DNA from: Arthrobacter sp. ov407
GTDB lineage: Bacteria; Actinomycetota; Actinomycetes; Actinomycetales; Micrococcaceae
Direction: 5' to 3'
NCBI RefSeq assembly: GCF_900102895.1
Contig: NZ_FNGD01000018.1
Location: forward strand, 1 to 64,000
Length of the DNA: 64,000 bases
The position numbers and the translations under genes are program-made. This document shows, one piece after another, positions 33,823 to 42,072 of this stretch. A model generated the notes under the pieces. It searched no databases. It was not told the origin of the DNA and worked only from the letters and a program-made list of their open reading frames with translations. The stretch's first letter is position 1, and the number at the start of each line of letters is the position of its first letter.

Positions 33823-35382
33823 CTATTGACTGCCGTGCGTGAACCGACCCGCCACCAACGTGGCGGCCACCGGCATCGCGGCAAACTCCGCGTCGGAAAC
33901 CGTCAACGGGTCGCCGTCGAGCACTGCAAGATCGGCGGGGTCCCCGACCCGGATCAGGCCCCGACCGCGGGTCGACGCCGTGAGGGCCTCCTGCCGCGTG
34001 AGCGCCTGCTCGGCATGCCATGGTCCGCGGCCATCCTGCCGGGCTCGCGCCGTGGCGGCGGACATGGCAATCCACGGGTCCAGTGGGGCCACCGGAGCGT
34101 CGGAGCCAAGGGCCAGCGTCGCACCGGCAGCTACCAACGAACGGAGCGGGAAGGACCGGTCTGTGCGCCCTGGCCAGTTCGCCTCGGCGGCGTCCCGGTC
34201 GTCGAGGGCCTGCGCAGGCTGGATGCTCGCAGTCACACCCAACCGGCCGAAGCGGGCGAAATCCTCGCTCCGGACAAATTGCGCATGTTCCACCCGCCCG
34301 GCAATGCCCGCCGCCTCGAACGCATCCAACGCGACCCGGTTGGCGGCGTCGCCAATCGCGTGGACCGCCGGCACAAAACCCGCCTGCCGCGCCCGGACCA
34401 GCAGGGCGAGCAATTCCGGCTCGCTCACCGTCAGCAGGCCGTGGCCGCCGTTCGGATAGGGGTCAACGCAGTACGCTGTACGGGTATTGAGCGAGCCGTC
34501 GATCAGCACCTTCAATGGGCCCACGGTCAGGAGCCCGCCGCCGCCGGCCACCGTCAAACCTGTCCGCAGCCCCTCGGCCTCGGCCCGGTCCAGATCCTGC
34601 GGATAGACCCCCGCCTCAACCCGCAGGGCCGCGAAGCCGCCGGAGATCCTCCGGAGCCAGGCGTCGCGGTTCCAGGTCATCTCGAAGTCCACGATCCCGA
34701 CCACGCCCCGCGTCGCAGCAGCCCGCCCCGCCTGCTGCACCCACGGATCCACCACCGTGTCCGGAAGCTGGCCGAGCTCGCGGGTCAGGGCGAACGCCGG
34801 ATCTTCCCGGAGCAGTCCGTCCGCGTCCACCCGCACTCCGTACCGTTGGGCCGCTGCGGAGTTGAGCCAGACACAGTGGAGGTCGTGGCTGATCAGCGCC
34901 GTCGGCCGGCCGCGCGTCACGCCGTCGAGGAGGGCCAAGCTGGGCAGGTCCGGCCAGACGGCATCGCGGAAACCGACACCCACTAACGTCTGGACAGCTC
35001 CCGGAGCCGCAGTGCCGCCGCTGACCCCGCTGCCGCCGCCCTCGGCGACATGGGACTCGGCGACATGGGACCCGACGACGGCGGCCGCCTCGCGCGCCGA
35101 GCCGGCGTCGGAGAGGTCAAGACGGTTGGAGGCCAGCGCCCACTGCGTCATGTGGACATGCTCATCCCACAGCCCTGGTATGACGTAGCGGCCGTCCAGG
35201 TCCACCACACGGGTCGCGGCGGGGAGCGCAGGCGCGTACTGGCGCGACGGGATGATCGCAGACACGGCACCGCCGCGGAGATGAACGTCGAAGCATATGT
35301 CGACGCCGGGTTGCCGCACCGAGGCCAGCACGAGGTCCGGCACGAGGTCCGGCGCGAGGCAGGGATCGAGCGGATCAGACAT
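33823..35382 (-). CDS. Amidohydrolase, YtcJ-like
   Basis: 519 residues of the amidohydrolase superfamily, group related to YtcJ/NfdA (N-substituted formamide deformylase-type). The first metal motif is GLWDEHVHMTQWA, the middle has a His-rich segment around FVPAVHAIGDAANR and the third ligand lies in LGSDAPVAPLDPWIAM. TLVAGRFTHGSQ closes the small beta-domain. The reaction is a metal-dependent C-N hydrolysis; the substrate is unknown. The N-terminus contains a short Asp-Pro-Leu repeat (DLVPDLVLAS) not needed for the fold. Confidence 0.88.
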   Translation of the reverse strand: MSDPLDPCLAPDLVPDLVLASVRQPGVDICFDVHLRGGAVSAIIPSRQYAPALPAATRVVDLDGRYVIPGLWDEHVHMTQWALASNRLDLSDAGSAREAAAVVGSHVAESHVAEGGGSGVSGGTAAPGAVQTLVGVGFRDAVWPDLPSLALLDGVTRGRPTALISHDLHCVWLNSAAAQRYGVRVDADGLLREDPAFALTRELGQLPDTVVDPWVQQAGRAAATRGVVGIVDFEMTWNRDAWLRRISGGFAALRVEAGVYPQDLDRAEAEGLRTGLTVAGGGGLLTVGPLKVLIDGSLNTRTAYCVDPYPNGGHGLLTVSEPELLALLVRARQAGFVPAVHAIGDAANRVALDAFEAAGIAGRVEHAQFVRSEDFARFGRLGVTASIQPAQALDDRDAAEANWPGRTDRSFPLRSLVAAGATLALGSDAPVAPLDPWIAMSAATARARQDGRGPWHAEQALTRQEALTASTRGRGLIRVGDPADLAVLDGDPLTVSDAEFAAMPVAATLVAGRFTHGSQ

Positions 35383-35429
35383 AGAAACAGGCTAGGCGTG
35401 CAACGCCGAAGGACCTAAAACATACACAA

Positions 35430-35443
35430 GGGACTTTTGCCCC
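35430..35443. promoter_or_regulatory. DosR/DevR-like box
   Basis: GGGACTTTTGCCCC fits the palindromic GGGNCnnnnGnCCC core and matches 12 of 14 bases of the mycobacterial DosR core GGGACTWWAGTCCC. It lies 48 bp before the amidohydrolase start and ~180 bp before the STAS-ADH genes on the other strand. Control by a hypoxia/NO response regulator is inferred; the direction of action is open. Confidence 0.5.
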
Positions 35444-35625
35444 TTACCCCTGCCATGCGTGCCCACCAAGCTGAATTTGGGGAGGTTCCTGCACGGCCAG
35501 TTGGGGTCGTAGTTGAGGGAGGAACCGCTTCATGGAATGCAGCACTGGTCTCATCGCGAATTGGGGAAGGAAATGGCGTTTGCACTTTCCGGCTTCAGCA
35601 GGAAAAGGCAGGAGACCACGGCCAC

Positions 35626-35961
35626 ATGACTATGCGCCACCATTCGGGGGACCCCAAACTGAAGGTTTTCATCCGCCTGAACGCCGACGCCGAAACAGCT
35701 CGGATCGAAGTGCACGGCGTGGTGACCGTAGCCAACGTGCGGGCACTGTACGTTGTTTGCCGCCGGGTCACGAGCAAGCTACCCACTTTTGAACTCGTGC
35801 TCGACCTCGCCCATGCCCGCGTCTCGGCCGCCGCAATCGAGGAACTCCGTGAGCGCGCCCGCGCCTCGCTGATGTCTTCGGGGATCGATGGCACCGAGAC
35901 GCCCTGCCGTCTGCGGCTCGTTGACCCGCTGGTCATCCTCAAAGCTAAGGAACACGTATGA
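35626..35961 (+). CDS. Small STAS-like domain protein
   Basis: 111 residues. IRLNADAETARIEVHGVVTVANVRALYVVCRRV and FELVLDLAHARVSAAAIEEL follow the strand-helix order of STAS/anti-sigma-antagonist domains. The usual phosphorylated Ser at the helix start (DLS) is replaced by HARVS, so a regulatory phosphorylation is uncertain. The start at 35626 has GGAG 11 bp upstream; a longer frame from 35437 crosses the DosR-like box and is doubted. It overlaps the ADH start (ATGA), hence coupled. Confidence 0.65.
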   Translation: MTMRHHSGDPKLKVFIRLNADAETARIEVHGVVTVANVRALYVVCRRVTSKLPTFELVLDLAHARVSAAAIEELRERARASLMSSGIDGTETPCRLRLVDPLVILKAKEHV

Positions 35962-37013
35962 AAGCCCTCGTCTACGGCGGGCCCGGGGAGAAGTCCTGGA
36001 CCGACGTCCCTGATCCCACAATTCAGAGCCCCAGCGATGTGATCGTCAAAGTCGACACGACCACCATCTGCGGCACCGATCTGCACATCCTCAAAGGTGA
36101 CGTCCCGGCCGTGGCCAAGGGCCGCATCCTCGGGCACGAGGGGGTCGGCACCATCACGGAGATCGGCGCGTCCGTCACCAGCCTCAAGGTCGGGGACCGC
36201 GTCATCATTTCCTGCATCAAGTCCTGCGGGCACTGCGCCAACTGCAAGACAGGCCTGTATTCGCACTGCTTGGGGGAGGAAGGCACCTCCGGCATCGGCT
36301 GGGTTTTCGGGCATCTGATCGACGGCACCCAGGCCGAGTTCGTCCGCGTCCCGTACGCCGAGAACTCCCTGCACCTCCTGCCTGACGGAGTCAGCGACCA
36401 ACAGGCCGTCATGCTGTCCGACATCCTGCCCACCGGCTTTGAGATCGGCGTGCAGTACGGCCGGGTCAAGCCCGGCGACACGGTCGCCGTGATCGGCGCC
36501 GGGCCGGTCGGACTCGCCGCGATCTGTACCGCCGGACTATACGGCGCCGCGACGATCATCGCCGTCGACCTCGACGCGAACCGGCTCGAAAAATCCCGCG
36601 AATTCGGCGCCACGGATATCGTCCTCTCCAGCGATGCCGACTGGAAAGAACAGGTGATGGTCCTGACCGACGGGCAGGGCGTGGACGTCGCGATCGAGGC
36701 CGTCGGCGTCCCGGCGACGTTCACGATGTGTACAAACATCGTGCGGCCCGGCGGCAACGTGGCCAACGTGGGCGTGCACGGCAAAGCCGTGGAACTGCAC
36801 GTCGAAGACCTTTGGATCCGGAACATCAACATCAGCATGGGCCTGGTGAACACCAACACCACACCCATGCTGCTCAAGCTCGTGGCACAGCAAAAAATCC
36901 CCGCGGACAGCTTCGCCACCCACCACTTCATCTTTGACGAATTCATGGAGGCGTACGACACTTTCGCCCGCGCCGCGGAGACGAAGGCCCTCAAAGTGGT
37001 GATCACGGCATGA
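35958..37013 (+). CDS. Zinc-dependent alcohol dehydrogenase
   Basis: 351-residue MDR enzyme with catalytic zinc ligands C38 (ICGTDLHILKGD) and H60-E61 (GHEGVG), and the structural zinc Cys set C90, C93, C96 and C104 (CGHCANCKTGLYSHC). GAGPVG near 176 is the NAD motif, and IIAVDLDANRLEKSREFGAT follows. It oxidises alcohols or reduces aldehydes with NAD(H). Close relatives include formaldehyde/isopropanol-type enzymes. It is translationally coupled to the STAS gene before and the small gene after, and may be hypoxia-linked through the DosR-like box. Confidence 0.93.
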   Translation: MKALVYGGPGEKSWTDVPDPTIQSPSDVIVKVDTTTICGTDLHILKGDVPAVAKGRILGHEGVGTITEIGASVTSLKVGDRVIISCIKSCGHCANCKTGLYSHCLGEEGTSGIGWVFGHLIDGTQAEFVRVPYAENSLHLLPDGVSDQQAVMLSDILPTGFEIGVQYGRVKPGDTVAVIGAGPVGLAAICTAGLYGAATIIAVDLDANRLEKSREFGATDIVLSSDADWKEQVMVLTDGQGVDVAIEAVGVPATFTMCTNIVRPGGNVANVGVHGKAVELHVEDLWIRNINISMGLVNTNTTPMLLKLVAQQKIPADSFATHHFIFDEFMEAYDTFARAAETKALKVVITA

Positions 37014-37204
37014 AAGCGTTCTTCGTCCACAGCCCTGACTTCGGGCGGCGCCGGCCAACGGCAGTCCAGGGGGCCGCCCGCGACACACGCCTGCGCACCT
37101 TCAGCCACGGCGACGCCGTCACGAAGATTGCGCGTGTCCTTCGTGCCGGCGGTGCCGACATCATCGCCGAAGCCAAGCCCTTCCTGGCTTCCCTCGGGCG
37201 GTAG
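37010..37204 (+). CDS. Small hypothetical protein coupled to ADH
   Basis: 64 residues, no family recognised. It starts MKAFFVHSPDFGRRRP and ends GGADIIAEAKPFLASLGR; the end has the look of a flavodoxin-like C-terminal beta-alpha unit, but too little remains for a fold. The ATG overlaps the ADH stop (ATGA), which supports translation. It could be a truncated remnant. Confidence 0.5.
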   Translation: MKAFFVHSPDFGRRRPTAVQGAARDTRLRTFSHGDAVTKIARVLRAGGADIIAEAKPFLASLGR

Positions 37205-37279
37205 CGGCCCCGGCCGCCAGTTTCCGGAAGCCCCGCCCAGCCGGGCGTGGCAAACGGACCATCTGAAAGGACGGCGGCC

Positions 37280-38911
37280 ATGAAAGCAGGCCGGATTGTC
37301 ATGCTGGTGATCGGCTCGCTGTGCGCGCTGGTCGGGCTGGGACTGCTGGCGGGTGCCGGCGTAGCGGGCTGGGTCAATTACCAGCAGCGCGACGGCAGGT
37401 ACTTCATTACGCCGGCGGAGCAGTTCTCAGGCAATTCTTACGCGCTGACGACCCCACGGCTGGACCTCATGACCGGAGGCGGCGTGAACGACGACGCCCC
37501 AGTGGACTTTGCGGGCAGCGTACTGCTCCGCGGTTCCACCACGGATCCCGGCAAGGAAATCTTCATCGGAATAGCCCCGCGGGCCGACGTCGCGGCGTAC
37601 CTGGCCGATGTCCAGCGCACCGAAATCGTCGACGTCAGATTCGACCCCTTCCGCGCCCTGTACCGCGAAGTCAACGGTGCCAAAATCCCGTCCGATCCGG
37701 CACAGCAGAACTTCTGGGCCGCGACTGCCACGGGCCCGGGGGAACAGGAACTGACATGGGACCTTCGCTCCGGGGCCTGGGCCGTGGTGGTCATGAACGC
37801 CGACGCGAGTTCCCCGGTGAGCGTGAATCTGCAGGCAGGGGCACGCACCGATCTGCTCTTGCCGGTGTCCATTGGCCTGCTGATCGGCGGCCTAGTGATG
37901 CTGCTGATCGGAGTGCCGCTGATAGTGCTGGGCGCCGCAGGACTCGGCCGTGGCGGGCCGGGCCAAGGCGGTACGGGCAGCGGCGTTCCTCCCGGCTACC
38001 TGCCGGCCCAGCCCGGCCAGCCGTATCCGGCGGGCCCCCATCCGCCCGGGGCCGCCCCCGGCCAGCAGAACACTGCTGCCCCGCCCGGTGCTGTAGCGGC
38101 CTACGCTGCCGCGCCGGGAGCTCCGTATCCGGTAACGCCAGGAGCGACTCCACCGTACGTTTACCCCGCACGCCTCCACGGCTACCTCGACCCGAACCTG
38201 TCACGGTGGATGTGGCTCGTGAAGTGGTTCCTGGCCATCCCGCACTGCATCATCCTGTTCATCCTCTGGTTCGCCTTCGGTGTGGTCACGATCGTGGCAT
38301 GGTTCGCAATCCTGTTCACGGCGCGCTACCCCCGCTCGCTGTTCAACTTCAACGTCGGCGTGATCCGCTGGAACTGGCGCGTGGCCTTCTACGCCTTCAG
38401 CGCGATCGGCACAGACGCCTATCCGCCCTTCACGCTCGCCCGTACCGATTACCCGGCAGACTTCGACGTCGACTATCCCGAACGGCTGTCCCGCGGCCTG
38501 GTGCTGGTGAAATCGTGGCTGCTGGCCATTCCGCATCTGCTGATTATCGGCGTGCTGACGGGGACCGCGAGGACGTGGGAGTTCCAGGGCGGCGAGTGGG
38601 AACTGCAAGGAGTGGGCATCTCCCTCCTGGGGCTGCTGGTCCTCATTGCCGGCGTGATTCTGTTGTTCACGGGCCAATACTGGCGGGGGATCTTCGACCT
38701 CCTGCTCGGCCTGAACCGCTGGATCTACCGCGTCATCGCCTACGTTGCCCTCATGCGGGACGAGTATCCGCCGTTCCACCTCGACATGGGTCCCGTCGAT
38801 CCGGGTGAGCTGCCGGTACCGGCCGACGCAGGACCTGCAGGGGGTCCGGCCGTCGGACCGGCAGCAGGACCCGGCCCCGGACCCGCCGTCGGACCGGCAA
38901 CAGGTGGGTGA
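37280..38911 (+). CDS. DUF4389 membrane protein
   Basis: 543 residues. An N-terminal helix (about 7-30), an exposed domain to about 195, a second helix (about 200-225), then a Pro/Gly/Ala-rich linker (about 230-300) lead to two DUF4389 units in the C-terminal half, recognisable by WLVKWFLAIPHCIILFILW and VKSWLLAIPHLLIIGVL, each followed by RYPRSLFNFNVGVIRW or QYWRGIFDLLLGLNRW, and DAYPPF/DEYPPF. The tail is a Pro-Gly repeat. Function is unknown. The start at 37280 has AAAGGA before it. It may be cotranscribed with the ADH operon 76 bp upstream. Confidence 0.85.
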   Translation: MKAGRIVMLVIGSLCALVGLGLLAGAGVAGWVNYQQRDGRYFITPAEQFSGNSYALTTPRLDLMTGGGVNDDAPVDFAGSVLLRGSTTDPGKEIFIGIAPRADVAAYLADVQRTEIVDVRFDPFRALYREVNGAKIPSDPAQQNFWAATATGPGEQELTWDLRSGAWAVVVMNADASSPVSVNLQAGARTDLLLPVSIGLLIGGLVMLLIGVPLIVLGAAGLGRGGPGQGGTGSGVPPGYLPAQPGQPYPAGPHPPGAAPGQQNTAAPPGAVAAYAAAPGAPYPVTPGATPPYVYPARLHGYLDPNLSRWMWLVKWFLAIPHCIILFILWFAFGVVTIVAWFAILFTARYPRSLFNFNVGVIRWNWRVAFYAFSAIGTDAYPPFTLARTDYPADFDVDYPERLSRGLVLVKSWLLAIPHLLIIGVLTGTARTWEFQGGEWELQGVGISLLGLLVLIAGVILLFTGQYWRGIFDLLLGLNRWIYRVIAYVALMRDEYPPFHLDMGPVDPGELPVPADAGPAGGPAVGPAAGPGPGPAVGPATGG

Positions 38912-38941
38912 AGCGGGCCCGGATGGCCGCCGCGGGACCTG

Positions 38942-39892
38942 TCACGAGAGCCGGTTCAGATCGAGCTGTTCCTCGGCAGCAAGGAGGAATGTGCGCTCTT
39001 GCGCAGTCAAGGTCCCGCCGGACGCGAGCTCGGCGTCCCAGACCTCGACGATCATCCGGTGAAGCCGTTCCCGGGCCGGCGCGGCGGGGTCGGTTTCGAG
39101 GAGGCGATCGGGGTCGACGTTCTGCAGGATCCGTTTCCGGATTGGTTCGACGCCGGCGAGGGTGTCGGCCTCCCAGCGGGCCCGGCGTCTGCGTCCGGTC
39201 CGGCCCGCCAGGGCTGGCAGCATCAGGCCCGCCCCGACCAGAATGAGGGCGAGCATCTCCACGACTCGGATAACTGAGTCGGAGGGGAGCGGAACGGCCG
39301 CGAACGCCGGCAAGGGGATCGAGAGCAGCCCGATCGTGAACTTGATCGTGACGAACAGGCCGAGGACGCAACCGGCGCCGGCCATGGTGAAGCCGGCTTT
39401 GAAAGACCGGCGCATCCGCGGGACATACCGGAAACACGCGACGGCGCCGCCGCCGCAGATCCAGCCTAAGAATCCGACGAGCACGGCGGAAAACAGGGCG
39501 GCGGGCAGACGGTCGTGGTACAGGCCCCAGCTGTCCGTGGTGGTAGTGGGCCCCGTCAGGACGAACAGCATGAACTCCAGCGCTAACGTGAGCGTTAGCG
39601 GCAGCGTGGGGATCACGGCCCGGCGGGTGTCGGCCGGCATGATCGCCTCAAGGACGGCCCGCCGGAGGTACCAGAGACTGAGGATAACTGAGGAATGCAG
39701 GGCAAGCTTTGAGAGATTGATGCCGCCGATGTACTGATCAACCGTGGCGTACACCTCAGGCGACATCAGCACCGAGCCGGCACCAGCGAACACCGCTGCA
39801 AGGAACACCGTGTCCCGGCGGTTCCGAACCATGGCCGGGACGCGGACCGCGGCCAGAACAAAAAGAACAGCGGCCGTCAGGAGCTGGATCAT
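38942..39892 (-). CDS. Membrane protein of the MAB_1171c-like group
   Basis: 316 residues. About seven hydrophobic segments occupy residues 1-225, followed by a cytoplasmic helical tail (RRRRARWEADTLAGVEPIRK onward). The architecture matches actinobacterial membrane proteins that recur next to an XRE regulator and an ImmA/IrrE peptidase, as here. No enzyme motif is visible. Its start overlaps the peptidase gene by 4 bp. It may be a sensor or effector of the module; that is inference from context. Confidence 0.65.
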   Translation of the reverse strand: MIQLLTAAVLFVLAAVRVPAMVRNRRDTVFLAAVFAGAGSVLMSPEVYATVDQYIGGINLSKLALHSSVILSLWYLRRAVLEAIMPADTRRAVIPTLPLTLTLALEFMLFVLTGPTTTTDSWGLYHDRLPAALFSAVLVGFLGWICGGGAVACFRYVPRMRRSFKAGFTMAGAGCVLGLFVTIKFTIGLLSIPLPAFAAVPLPSDSVIRVVEMLALILVGAGLMLPALAGRTGRRRRARWEADTLAGVEPIRKRILQNVDPDRLLETDPAAPARERLHRMIVEVWDAELASGGTLTAQERTFLLAAEEQLDLNRLS

Positions 39893-40371
39893 CCGAACAC
39901 TGAGCTGAAGTTGCCCGGCTGGCCGCCGGAGCGGTCCCGGGAGTTGCGGATACGCGCGGCGAGACGGTCGGCCAGGAGCTCCGCGGTGACCTCGACGTCA
40001 TTGAGGAAATCAGTCCTCTTGAGGGCCCTGACGACCCGCTCGGGATCTAGGTCCGGGAAGAAAGTGCCGGCATAATCTGCGGATACGATGTCCTGCTCGT
40101 GGTGCAGGACCATGTGGGCGAACTCGTGGAGGACTATTTGCTGCCGGTGGACTTCGGAGGCTGCCCGGGCGTGCATGATGAGGTCCATGTGGTCAAGGCC
40201 GAACCACAGCCCGCAGACTTTATCGGTTGCCCCTTCGATCGGCTTGATGACGATCTTGCGGCCCCGCTGGAGTTCAAGGTGCTTCTGGATTGAAGCCAGC
40301 GAGACCGGCTCGCTGAGACGGAGGCTGGCCTCTGCTTCCCGTGCCCGCGACCGGGCGGCGTCGTAATCCAT
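39889..40371 (-). CDS. ImmA/IrrE-family metallopeptidase
   Basis: 160 residues. The zinc motif is H82-E-F-A-H86 (VLHEFAHMVLHHE) with a downstream Glu near 126-130 (VEVTAELLADRLA) as third ligand. Such peptidases cleave a partner XRE repressor under stress (ImmA-ImmR, IrrE-DdrO). The XRE gene lies just upstream and the membrane gene overlaps downstream, so the expected substrate is the neighbouring regulator. The length is typical. Confidence 0.88.
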   Translation of the reverse strand: MDYDAARSRAREAEASLRLSEPVSLASIQKHLELQRGRKIVIKPIEGATDKVCGLWFGLDHMDLIMHARAASEVHRQQIVLHEFAHMVLHHEQDIVSADYAGTFFPDLDPERVVRALKRTDFLNDVEVTAELLADRLAARIRNSRDRSGGQPGNFSSVFG

Positions 40372-40496
40372 GTACCGAGTCCTTGGCTGTTGATAGAGCG
40401 TCAGCCTGGATACGCCACTTCCTAACGGCCAGACCTCGCCAGAATCCTATCAGTGCAGGCCGAAGCCTGATTTAGGGGCTCAGGGGAACACAGGCG

Positions 40497-40970
40497 TCAG
40501 GGCTGGTCAGAATCCCCGCGGGAGAGCTGCTCGTCGATCAGGTCCCGGATCTGGAGCAAGGTTTCCGGGGAGAGTCCATCCAGCTGGCGGGCGGCGAAGT
40601 TGCGCACCTTGTTGGCCCGCATGGAGGCGAGTAATTCAAGCTGGGCCTCCACCCGGGGCGGAAGTTCGTCCTCGCCGTCGATCAGGTAGTTCTCGTTTAC
40701 GCCGAAGAACCTGGCCAGATTCTGCAGGAGTTCGACTTTCTTGACGGCCGGACCCGAGCCCGATCGCATGTAGTGCCACCTGGCCCGCGAGAGCGGCGTC
40801 CCCGCCGCGGACATGGCGTCGCGGACGTCATTGAACGTGATTTTCCGGCCCTCGGCTTCGGCGGTGTCCAAGAGGACGTTCAGCTTGCGGGCCAGGGCTA
40901 GACCTGGCGCGGAGGTCGGCTGGTCGTCGCTCACAGTGGCTTCTTTCATCAGACAAATGTCATCAGGCAC
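40497..40970 (-). CDS. EspR-like XRE regulator
   Basis: 157 residues from the ATG at 40970; ATG 40949 and a GTG further in are alternatives, none with a good Shine-Dalgarno. The HTH (about 25-95) contains ARKLNVLLDTAEAEGRKITF, SRARWHYMRSG and LARFFGVNENYLIDGE, closely following the EspR pattern of mycobacteria, and the C-terminal helix LSPETLLQIRDLIDEQL matches the EspR dimer helix. Its own promoter region carries the paired operators below, so autoregulation is likely. It forms a module with the ImmA-type peptidase. Confidence 0.85.
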   Translation of the reverse strand: MPDDICLMKEATVSDDQPTSAPGLALARKLNVLLDTAEAEGRKITFNDVRDAMSAAGTPLSRARWHYMRSGSGPAVKKVELLQNLARFFGVNENYLIDGEDELPPRVEAQLELLASMRANKVRNFAARQLDGLSPETLLQIRDLIDEQLSRGDSDQP

Positions 40971-41008
40971 GGGTTGTCACAAAACGTCAGGTCGCCTGCG
41001 AGTCTAGC

Positions 41009-41074
41009 AGATTGGACATGTCTAATCTGTTCCGTGTACGCTCAGGGCGGAGAATTGGACGTGTCCAATTCTCC
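41009..41074 (-). promoter_or_regulatory. paired operators of the EspR-like regulator
   Basis: AGATTGGACATGTCTAATCT (41009-41028) is palindromic with one mismatch. GGAGAATTGGAC-GT-GTCCAATTCTCC (41049-41074) is a perfect 12-bp inverted repeat. Both share TTGGACRTGTCYAA and their centres are 43 bp apart, about four helical turns. The remaining ~210 bp to the SDR gene at 41287 show no other feature. Confidence 0.8.
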
Positions 41075-41286
41075 GTGTGCAGGGGCGGCAACGGCCCGCC
41101 CGGCACGTCGTGGTTCGGTCAGGAGTGTGCATTGGGGGGACGCCTGGCCGGGTCCCGGCGTGGCCATCATCCCTGTCACGCCTCTGGCCGCGACTGTCTG
41201 CGCGGCTCCCGGTACTCTTGCCACCTGCCCTCCGCAAGAACATAGTTGAGGGAATTCACGAACTCCGCGGCACTAGGCAGGCGAAC

Positions 41287-42066
41287 ATGCTGAATATCGG
41301 GATTCCGGACAACGGCTTGCTACACGGCAAGACCGCCCTGATCTACGGTGGCGGAGGGGCGGTCGGCGGGGCGGTGGCGAGGGCTTTCGCGGCCGACGGC
41401 GCCACGGTCCACATCGCCGGGAGGACCGAATCGCGGCTGGAAAAAGTAGCCCATGACATTCGCGCGGCCGGCGGCACAGCCGAAACCGCCGTCGTCGACG
41501 CCCTCGACGAAGAGCAGGTGGATGCGTTCGTAAGCCGGGTGGCGAAGAAGAGCAAGAGGATCGACATCTCCTTCAATGTGATCTCGTTCGGCGACGTCCA
41601 GGAGCCACTCATGGAGATTGATGTGGATGACTTCACCCGGCCCATCACCCTGGCCGCGCGCACGCACTTCCTTACCACCCGCGCGGCCGCCACCTACATG
41701 GTCAAGCAACGCTCCGGCGTCGTGCTCATGTTCGGCGGCTCTGGCCCGCAGACCATCCCCGGCCTGGGCGGTTTCAAAGTGGCGCTCGACGCTATGGAGG
41801 GGCTGCGCCGGCAGTGGGCCCTCGAGCTGGGAAAACACGGCATCAGGGTGGTCACCATGGTCACCGGTGGCATTATCGAAACCATCCCGTGGCAGACCGA
41901 GGGCCGCGAGGAGATCGTGGTGGAGATTGCCAGGACCGCACACCTGAACAGAACGGCCACGCTGGCGGACGTCGGAAACGTGGCTTCCTTCATCGCCTCG
42001 GACAAGGCGGCGGCCATCACCGACGCGACCGTCAACATCTCCGCCGGCGCGATCGTGGACTACTGA
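41287..42066 (+). CDS. SDR-family protein lacking the catalytic tyrosine
   Basis: 259 residues of the short-chain dehydrogenase fold. The cofactor loop is YGGGGAVGGAVARAF (20-34), with an NVISFG strand and Ser152 (FGGSGP). K164 aligns with the catalytic Lys, but the Tyr four positions earlier is Leu160 (IPGLGGFKVAL), so normal SDR catalysis is unlikely. The start at 41287 has AGGCAGG upstream; a longer frame from 41077 overlaps the XRE operators. It is convergent with the GntR gene of the sugar locus and may act on a related substrate or only bind nucleotide. Confidence 0.82.
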   Translation: MLNIGIPDNGLLHGKTALIYGGGGAVGGAVARAFAADGATVHIAGRTESRLEKVAHDIRAAGGTAETAVVDALDEEQVDAFVSRVAKKSKRIDISFNVISFGDVQEPLMEIDVDDFTRPITLAARTHFLTTRAAATYMVKQRSGVVLMFGGSGPQTIPGLGGFKVALDAMEGLRRQWALELGKHGIRVVTMVTGGIIETIPWQTEGREEIVVEIARTAHLNRTATLADVGNVASFIASDKAAAITDATVNISAGAIVDY

Positions 42067-42072
42067 CGCGGG

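Noticed and set aside
35532..35792. 86-codon frame with a good GGAGG before its ATG
   Set aside because: It overlaps the STAS-like gene in another frame and its sequence is Arg/Pro-rich without any motif; a translated leader is possible but not supported.
41077..41286. N-terminal extension of the SDR gene
   Set aside because: The extension has no SDR-like sequence and starts only 2 bp past the XRE operators; the start at 41287 has a ribosome-binding site and begins the fold.
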